From positions 1-21,815 of the forward strand of contig DAOPQD010000055.1 in assembly GCA_035347995.1 (NCBI GenBank): a stretch of 21,815 nucleotides of DNA. Direction: 5' to 3'. Positions 21,601 through 21,815 of the stretch are shown here, in pieces. Below the pieces are notes generated by a model, which saw only the letters and a list, made by a program, of their open reading frames with translations, was not told where the DNA came from and made no database searches. Source of the stretch: JAAZNO01 sp012798275 (GTDB taxonomy: Bacteria > Chloroflexota > Anaerolineae > B4-G1 > SLSP01). The position numbers were made by a program, and so were the translations under genes. How positions within the stretch are numbered: the stretch's first letter is position 1; each line of letters starts with the position of its first letter.

Positions 21601-21815
21601 GGAGACGCCATGTGCTGGCTCACATCATTCAAGAATGAAAATGTGCGGTAACTGTTCAGCCTGGCGTCAGGTAGCTCGACGGCGTTGGATGAACCTTTGT
21701 GAGCTGTAGCTTTTGCCCCTTCCCCAGCCTCCTCCCCAACGGCGCAAACGCCGTTGGGGAGGAGAAAAAAATAAGGGGGTTTTGCAGGCGGGCGTAGCCC
21801 GCCTGCAAAACCCCA
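21601..21815 (+). repeat. 215-bp dispersed repeat, copy 2
   Basis: This is the reverse complement of 6472-6687 with scattered differences. It contains a 16-bp perfect stem (21729-21744/21749-21764, loop CAAA) and the same 18-bp stem as copy 1 (21776-21793/21797-21814, loop GTA). It runs to the window edge, so its far end is not seen. Together with R2 and the bcp promoter it fills the gene-free stretch 21385-21815. Confidence 0.9.
21610..21702 (+). pseudogene. Interrupted counterpart of the 30-residue repeat ORF
   Basis: The frame starts MCWLTSFKNENVR after GGAGACGCC, but codon 14 is TAA where copy 1 has TCA. Beyond it the frame would continue to the same ALDEPL-type end and TGA at 21700-21702. 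It is either a broken copy of a small gene or evidence that the frame is not coding at all. Confidence 0.3.

Overview
The window is GC-rich chromosomal DNA, densely packed with housekeeping genes on both strands. Gene content (HflX, RlmE, SbcC, MscL with a zinc ribbon, S15-PNPase, ClpC, a Xer recombinase, an M19 dipeptidase, a PrxQ-type peroxiredoxin), codon usage and the style of the intergenic repeats suggest a Chloroflexota bacterium, perhaps Anaerolineae or a close class. This placement is an inference from gene style, because no rRNA is present. There is no prophage, insertion sequence, CRISPR array or tRNA.

Layout. 1-209: edge of a dispersed repeat and a promoter. 210-5452 (+): hflX-rlmE-sbcC, tightly spaced, then mscL. 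5531-10702 (-): a run transcribed leftwards, in transcription order CPBP-type membrane protein, SPFH protein, RlmD-like 23S rRNA methyltransferase, ECF transporter S component and, after a palindromic repeat block, a PhzF-like protein. 10847-13626 (+): rpsO-pnp with structured leaders. 13748-13921 (+): a 57-residue acidic protein with a strong terminator. 14328-16820 (+): clpC, meeting a convergent Xer-type recombinase (16832-17743). 17850-18710 (-): a metallo-beta-lactamase-fold hydrolase. 18840-19048 (-): an apparently free-standing structured RNA with its own promoter and terminator. 19088-20140 (-): M19 dipeptidase, divergent from an FHA-domain membrane protein (20254-20904, +), which converges on a bcp/PrxQ peroxiredoxin (20932-21384, -).

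The genes do not form one dedicated pathway. They cover RNA and ribosome maintenance (HflX, RlmE, RlmD-like, S15, PNPase), protein quality control (ClpC, SPFH, CPBP), DNA maintenance (SbcC, Xer) and stress or envelope functions (MscL, Prx, FHA). The novelty lies between genes. (1) Three arrays built on a strict 8-bp period (13647-13734, 14168-14223, 21513-21600) all run from G(T/C)AAGTGA through TTCGC-type units to a closing TTTTC(CG/AA)A octamer. (2) A 215-bp repeat is present in two opposite orientations (6472-6687 and 21601-21815); it has long perfect hairpins, a compensatory base-pair change, and a small reading frame with a good ribosome binding site in one copy that is interrupted in the other. 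(3) An RNA of about 205 nt at 18840-19048 has a 14-position closing stem, a GUAA tetraloop hairpin, a possible pseudoknot and an intrinsic terminator; I could not match it to a known family. (4) Most promoters I could read have a 16-bp spacer, and two of them are back to back with overlapping -35 boxes.
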